Shown one piece after another: positions 17,781-20,901 of a stretch of DNA of 20,901 nucleotides. The DNA lies in assembly GCA_934512155.1 (NCBI GenBank), contig CAKSWS010000031.1:1-20901 (forward strand). The letters run 5' to 3'. The stretch's first letter is position 1, and each line of letters begins with the position of its first letter. Under the pieces are notes generated by a model. The model saw only the letters and a program-made list of their open reading frames with translations. It searched no databases and was not told the origin of the DNA. A program made the translations under genes and the position numbers. Origin of the DNA: an uncultured Eubacterium sp. (GTDB lineage Bacteria > Bacillota > Clostridia > Oscillospirales > Acutalibacteraceae).

Positions 17781-17833
17781 GAAAAAATTTTTTAAAAAAT
17801 TCTCTTGACAAAGGGTGTTATATATAATATAAT
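17781..17833 (+). promoter_or_regulatory. consensus S10-operon promoter with UP element
   Basis: TTGACA (17805-17810) and TATAAT (17828-17833) are both perfect and 17 bases apart, placing the start near 17839-17840. Bases 17781-17802, which are positions -59 to -38, consist of A6-T6-A6-type tracts that match the published full UP-element consensus at every specified position. This is what a very strong, growth-linked ribosomal promoter should look like. A second TATAAT at 17823-17828 would leave only a 12-base spacer and is ignored. Confidence 0.92.
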
Positions 17834-17839
17834 AGCACA

Positions 17840-18149
17840 GCGTGATGAAAAGGGCATATTATATATATTTATATAGTAACGTCCTATTTCTCACAACAAG
17901 ATATGCGATGATGCCGGAGGTGGCGCTTAACCCAAGCGGGAATTTCGGCGGAGTATGTCCGATTTTAAACCGGGCGAAATCATATTAGTAAATTTGCACT
18001 CACAGATGACTTGCGAACATCAAAAGCCTGTGGTGTCCGGCCCGAATGATATACTGTCATTCGGTTTCTAAATGGGCAGGGTTGAAACACACGGGTGGGT
18101 GTTAATTGAAAGTAAAGACTCGCACCAAATTTTTCAGGAGGAAAAATCA
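17840..18149 (+). ncRNA. structured 5' leader of the S10 operon, candidate autoregulatory RNA
   Basis: The roughly 310-base leader has higher GC than the surrounding spacers and folds on paper into a closed multibranch junction. P1 pairs 17913-17918 (GCCGGA) with 18036-18041. P2 is 17924-17928 with 17934-17938. P3 is 17942-17947 (ATTTCG) with 17975-17980, containing a CGGA/TCCG hairpin (17949-17952, 17958-17961). P4 is 17997-18005 with 18028-18035, with a bulged T at 18000. A hairpin P5 (18042-18049 with 18057-18064) would stack directly on P1. A small P6 is at 18086-18103. In E. coli ribosomal protein L4 binds the S10 leader to repress the operon; a similar role here is inference. I cannot tell whether it matches a known ribosomal-leader family. 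Confidence 0.65.
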
Positions 18150-18464
18150 ATGGCAGCAAGCAAAGTTAAGATTCGCATCAGACTTAAAGGCTATGATCAC
18201 AGCCTTGTTGATCAGGCTGCAGAAAAGATTGTTGAAACTGCAAAGAATACAGGCGCTCAGGTTAGCGGTCCTATTCCTCTTCCTACAGAGAAAGAAGTTG
18301 TAACAATCCTTCGTGCCGTTCACAAGTATAAAGACAGCCGTGAACAGTTTGAGCAAAGAACACACAAAAGACTCATTGACATTCTCAGACCTTCAAACAA
18401 AACAGTTGAAGCTTTGACAAGTCTTGAGCTCCCGGCAGGCGTTGACATCGAAATTAAATTATAA
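18150..18464 (+). CDS. rpsJ: 30S ribosomal protein S10
   Basis: S10 is a small-subunit head protein that also joins NusB in antitermination complexes. The 104-residue product has the family hallmark [17 protein letters not shown] near the N terminus, [10 protein letters not shown] in the middle, and the conserved [19 protein letters not shown] segment near the C terminus. ATG 18150 sits 8 bases after a perfect AGGAGG (18136-18141). An in-frame ATG at 18072 would extend into the structured leader and is rejected. It is the first gene of the S10 operon, with a 63-base gap to rplC. Confidence 0.97.
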   Translation: MAASKVKIRIRLKGYDHSLVDQAAEKIVETAKNTGAQVSGPIPLPTEKEVVTILRAVHKYKDSREQFEQRTHKRLIDILRPSNKTVEALTSLELPAGVDIEIKL

Positions 18465-18491
18465 TTTCAAAATCGGCGCAGCTGAGGTCAA

Positions 18492-18521
18492 GTTGGTAAA
18501 ACCAACCAATAACCAAGGAGG
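18492..18521 (+). promoter_or_regulatory. small hairpin next to the rplC ribosome binding site
   Basis: GTTGGT (18492-18497) can pair with ACCAAC (18501-18506), or its TTGGT part can instead pair with ACCAA (18512-18516), which runs into the AAGGAGG ribosome binding site (18515-18521). This is a possible local control of rplC translation; the hairpin has only a 3-base loop if fully paired. Confidence 0.35.
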
Positions 18522-18527
18522 TAAAAT

Positions 18528-19160
18528 ATGAAAAAAGGTATTATCGGTAAGAAAATCGGCATGACCCAGATTTTTGACGAAAACGGAAAAGTTATTCCGG
18601 TAACAGTAGTTGAAGCAGGTCCATGCGTAGTTACCCAAAAGAAAACAATGGAGAATGACGGCTACGAAGCTCTTCAAATCGGCTTTGGCGATGTTAAAGC
18701 AAGCAGAGTTAATAAGCCGATGAAAGGTCATTTTGATAAGAATGACGTTGCTCCTAAAAAAACACTTAAGGAATTCCGTCTTGAAGATTGTTCAGCACTT
18801 AACGTTGGCGATATCATTAAGGCAGACACTTTTGCAGAAGGCGAAATCGTAGATGTAAAAGGTACATCAAAAGGCCACGGTACAGCCGGTGCAATTAAGC
18901 GTTGGAATTTCTCAAGACTTCGTGAATCACACGGTACAGGTCCTAACGCTCGTCACCAAGGTTCACTCGGTGCTTGCTCAAGTCCTTCAAGAGTATTTAA
19001 GGGCAGAAAGATGGCAGGCCACTACGGACATGAAACAGTAACAATTCAAAACCTCACAGTTGCTAAGGTTGATGCTGAAAACAATCTTATTGCAATTAAG
19101 GGCGCAATTCCGGGTCCTAAGGGCGGAATTGTTGTAATTGCAGACGCAGTTAAAGCTTAA
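18528..19160 (+). CDS. rplC: 50S ribosomal protein L3
   Basis: L3 is a primary assembly protein of the large subunit whose extended arm reaches the peptidyl transferase centre. The 210-residue protein starts [16 protein letters not shown], has [17 protein letters not shown] near residues 115-131, and the long-loop segment [26 protein letters not shown] around 144-169. The C terminus [15 protein letters not shown] is typical. AAGGAGG lies 6 bases before the ATG. It is followed 17 bases later by rplD, with its own GAAAGGAGA ribosome binding site. Confidence 0.97.
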   Translation: MKKGIIGKKIGMTQIFDENGKVIPVTVVEAGPCVVTQKKTMENDGYEALQIGFGDVKASRVNKPMKGHFDKNDVAPKKTLKEFRLEDCSALNVGDIIKADTFAEGEIVDVKGTSKGHGTAGAIKRWNFSRLRESHGTGPNARHQGSLGACSSPSRVFKGRKMAGHYGHETVTIQNLTVAKVDAENNLIAIKGAIPGPKGGIVVIADAVKA

Positions 19161-19177
19161 CGAAAGGAGAGACAGAA

Positions 19178-19801
19178 ATGGCACAGGTTCAGGTTTACAG
19201 CCAAGAAGGTCGTAAGACTTCAAAATTAGAACTTGCAGATTCAGTGTTCGGTATTGAACCAAACGCTAATGCAATGCATCTTGCTGTTGTAAGTTATCTT
19301 GCAGCACAGCGTCAAGGCACACAGTCAACTCTCACTCGTTCAGAAGTATCTGGCGGCGGTGCAAAGCCTTGGAGACAAAAGGGAACAGGTCGTGCTCGTC
19401 AGGGTTCAACTCGCAGCCCACAGTGGACACACGGCGGTATTGCTCTCGGCCCTAAACCGAGAAAATATAAAGTTAACATCAACAAGAAAGTTAAAAGACT
19501 TGCTATGAAGTCTGCACTTTCCAGCAAGGTTGCTGCATCTGAAATGATGGTTGTTAACAAAATCGAGCTTGAAGCAATCAAAACCAAAGCAGTTGTTGAT
19601 ATGCTTGCAAAGCTTAAAACAGGAAAGAAAGTTTTACTTGTTCTTCCTGAAAATGATGAAGTAATCTACAAGAGCGCTCGTAATATTGAAGGCGTTAAGG
19701 TAGTTACAGTAAACACTCTTTGTGTTTATGATATTCTTAACTGCAACAATTTTGTTGTTCTTAAGGAAGCAGCAAAGAAGATTGAGGAGGTATATGCATA
19801 A
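19178..19801 (+). CDS. rplD: 50S ribosomal protein L4
   Basis: L4 binds 23S rRNA and lines the peptide exit tunnel through an extended loop. In E. coli it is also the autogenous repressor of the S10 operon. This copy is 207 residues and carries the tunnel-loop signature GGGAKPWRQKGTGRARQGS followed by SPQWTHGGIALGPKPRKY. A ribosome binding site GAAAGGAGA precedes ATG 19178. Its stop overlaps the rplW ATG by one base (TAATG), so the two are likely translationally coupled. If the upstream leader RNA is regulatory, L4 is the first candidate ligand, though this is only an analogy. Confidence 0.97.
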   Translation: MAQVQVYSQEGRKTSKLELADSVFGIEPNANAMHLAVVSYLAAQRQGTQSTLTRSEVSGGGAKPWRQKGTGRARQGSTRSPQWTHGGIALGPKPRKYKVNINKKVKRLAMKSALSSKVAASEMMVVNKIELEAIKTKAVVDMLAKLKTGKKVLLVLPENDEVIYKSARNIEGVKVVTVNTLCVYDILNCNNFVVLKEAAKKIEEVYA

Positions 19802-20097
19802 TGAAAACTGCTCACGATATTATCATTAAGCCAATCATTACCGAAGAATCAATGACAGGCCTTATGATGAAGAAATATACCTTCAAAGTTGCAAAGGATG
19901 CAAACAAAATCGAAATCGCTAAGGCTATTGAAGAAGTTTTCCCGGGCACAAAGGTTGCTAAGGTAAACACAATCAATGTAAGAGGTCATGAGCGTCGTCA
20001 GGGTATGAACAGCGGCTACACTCCTTCTTGGAAAAAAGCTATCGTTACTCTTGCTGAAGATTCAAAAGACATTGAATTCTTCAATGATATGATGTAA
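19801..20097 (+). CDS. rplW: 50S ribosomal protein L23
   Basis: L23 sits at the tunnel exit and is the docking site for trigger factor and the signal recognition particle. The 98-residue product has the family features DIIIKPIITEESM near the start, KYTFKVAKDANKIEIAKAIEEVF, and the basic loop RGHERRQGMNSGYTPSWKKAIVTL. AGGAGG lies just upstream at the end of rplD, and the start overlaps the rplD stop by one base. An unusually long 106-base spacer separates it from rplB. Confidence 0.97.
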   Translation: MKTAHDIIIKPIITEESMTGLMMKKYTFKVAKDANKIEIAKAIEEVFPGTKVAKVNTINVRGHERRQGMNSGYTPSWKKAIVTLAEDSKDIEFFNDMM

Positions 20098-20123
20098 TTC
20101 ATCCCTTATATAATATAGTATAG

Positions 20124-20195
20124 CGAATAATGAGAATATTTCGGGTGATGAGGTATGAAGAGTGCCATCTCTTCGCAAAGTTACTCGGAAAGGAG
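20124..20195 (+). ncRNA. structured rplW-rplB spacer, candidate translational control element
   Basis: TCGGGTGA (20141-20148) can pair with TTACTCGG (20181-20188) including wobbles. It encloses a perfect hairpin GAAGAG/CTCTTC (20157-20162, 20169-20174). The outer helix ends immediately before the rplB ribosome binding site AAGGAG (20190-20195). An alternative upstream hairpin CGAA/TTCG (20124-20127 with 20140-20143) would compete for the same bases. A spacer this long inside a ribosomal protein operon is uncommon. The function is inferred only. Confidence 0.45.
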
Positions 20196-20203
20196 AAATA
20201 ATA

Positions 20204-20901
20204 ATGGCTATTAAGAATTATAAGCCGACTACTCCTTCAAGAAGAAATATGTCGGTTACAGATTATTCTTCCCTCTCAAAAGTTGCTCCTGAAAGATCTT
20301 TGCTTGAACCAATCAGCAAAAAATCAGGCCGTAACTCTTACGGAAGAATCACCGTTCGTCATCGTGGCGGCGGTAACAGAAGAAAATACCGTGTTATCGA
20401 TTTCAAAAGACAGAAATTTGATATTCCGGCACAGGTTAAGACTATTGAGTATGACCCAAACCGTTCAGCTCACATCGCTCTTATTCAATATGAAGACGGC
20501 GTAAAGAGCTACATCATTGCTCCTGAAGGTCTTAAAGTAGGCGCAACAGTAGTTGCAGGTCCAAACGCAGATATCGTTGCAGGTAATGCACTTCCGCTTA
20601 AGAACATCCCTGTTGGTACTATTGTTCATAATGTAGAGCTTTATCCAGGCAGAGGTGCTCAGCTTGCTCGTTCAGCAGGTAACAGCGCTCAGCTTATGGC
20701 TCTTGAAGGACCTTATGCACTTCTCAGACTTCCTTCAGGCGAACTTCGCAATGTTCCTTGTGAATGTATGGCAACTGTTGGCGTTGTTGGCAACACCGAT
20801 CATGCAAATGTTAAAATCGGTAAAGCGGGCCGTAAACGCAACATGGGTTGGAGACCTACAGTACGTGGTTCTGTTATGAACCCGAATGACCACCCTCACG
20901 G
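20204..20901 (+). CDS. rplB: 50S ribosomal protein L2, 3' end outside window
   Basis: L2 is a primary large-subunit protein needed for subunit joining and peptidyl transferase function. Translating from ATG 20204, which follows GGAAAGGAG, gives [18 protein letters not shown] and then [20 protein letters not shown]. The sequence continues through [43 protein letters not shown] and the conserved C-terminal [17 protein letters not shown]. The conserved histidine of the NPxDHPHGG motif is at residue 230. The window ends 2 bases into codon 233. The family is about 275 residues long, so some 40 residues are missing. Confidence 0.96.
   Translation, partial: MAIKNYKPTTPSRRNMSVTDYSSLSKVAPERSLLEPISKKSGRNSYGRITVRHRGGGNRRKYRVIDFKRQKFDIPAQVKTIEYDPNRSAHIALIQYEDGVKSYIIAPEGLKVGATVVAGPNADIVAGNALPLKNIPVGTIVHNVELYPGRGAQLARSAGNSAQLMALEGPYALLRLPSGELRNVPCECMATVGVVGNTDHANVKIGKAGRKRNMGWRPTVRGSVMNPNDHPH

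Noticed and set aside
17908..17988. A 26-codon open frame in the S10 leader starting at two tandem ATGs.
   Set aside because: There is no Shine-Dalgarno before it, and its bases are better explained by the proposed junction helices. A regulatory leader peptide is not excluded but has no positive support.
18042..18075. Leader hairpin with TTTCT after it as a transcription attenuator.
   Set aside because: The T tract is too short and interrupted, and no alternative antiterminator pairing was evident.
18072..18149. N-terminal extension of rpsJ from an in-frame ATG at 18072.
   Set aside because: It lacks a ribosome binding site, encodes residues absent from S10 proteins and precedes the perfect AGGAGG used by ATG 18150.
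20109..20114. TATAAT in the rplW-rplB spacer as an internal promoter for rplB.
   Set aside because: No acceptable -35 box lies 16-18 bases upstream; the segment is generally A/T rich.
1..20901. CRISPR arrays, transposons, prophage, tRNA genes or defence systems.
   Set aside because: No spaced direct repeats, transposase or integrase motifs, tRNA-like cloverleaf or defence proteins were seen; the window is core chromosome plus a sugar operon.

Overview
This AT-rich window looks like chromosomal core DNA of a low-GC Gram-positive, most likely a spore-forming Clostridia-type Firmicute (possibly a gut Oscillospiraceae/Ruminococcaceae relative). The reasons are HPr kinase, WhiA, RapZ, a PHP-type DnaE, the sporulation protease SpoIVB, Shine-Dalgarno-led genes and an S10 operon with a long structured leader. 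All recognised genes are on the + strand. There are no mobile elements, tRNA/rRNA genes or CRISPR arrays.

Region 1 (1-7860) is one tightly packed gene string: hprK (5' end outside the window), a ROK glucokinase, murB, rapZ, whiA and dnaE, with gaps from -1 to +15 bases. It joins sugar sensing and phosphorylation (HprK, glucokinase) to cell-wall precursor synthesis (MurB, RapZ), division-linked WhiA and DNA replication. yvcK, often found between rapZ and whiA, is absent. pfkA (7979-8947) follows with its own promoter and ends in a clear terminator (8971-9007).

Region 2 (9047-13147) holds two single genes. One is spoIVB, a signalling serine protease of sporulation. The other is a YfhO-family multi-membrane-span glycosyltransferase-like protein with its own extended -10 promoter. 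Each is followed by an intrinsic terminator.

Region 3 (13169-17662) is a compact L-fucose catabolic operon, fucA-fucU-(RhaB-like kinase)-fucI. It has a strong promoter, a palindrome over the predicted start site that could be an operator, and a perfect 11-bp terminator. Mutarotase, isomerase, kinase and aldolase would convert L-fucose to DHAP and L-lactaldehyde. DHAP then enters the glycolysis represented by pfkA. No transporter, regulator or lactaldehyde enzyme is in view.

Region 4 (17663-20901) is the start of the S10 ribosomal protein operon: rpsJ, rplC, rplD, rplW and rplB (3' end outside the window). Its promoter has consensus -35 and -10 boxes at 17 bp spacing, preceded by a sequence matching the published full UP-element consensus at exactly the expected register. 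A roughly 310-nt leader follows that can fold into a closed multibranch junction plus hairpins. Two further intercistronic spacers (rpsJ-rplC and rplW-rplB) can fold next to or around the downstream ribosome binding site. These RNA elements are the most promising candidates for undescribed regulation. I saw no convincing novel multi-gene system.
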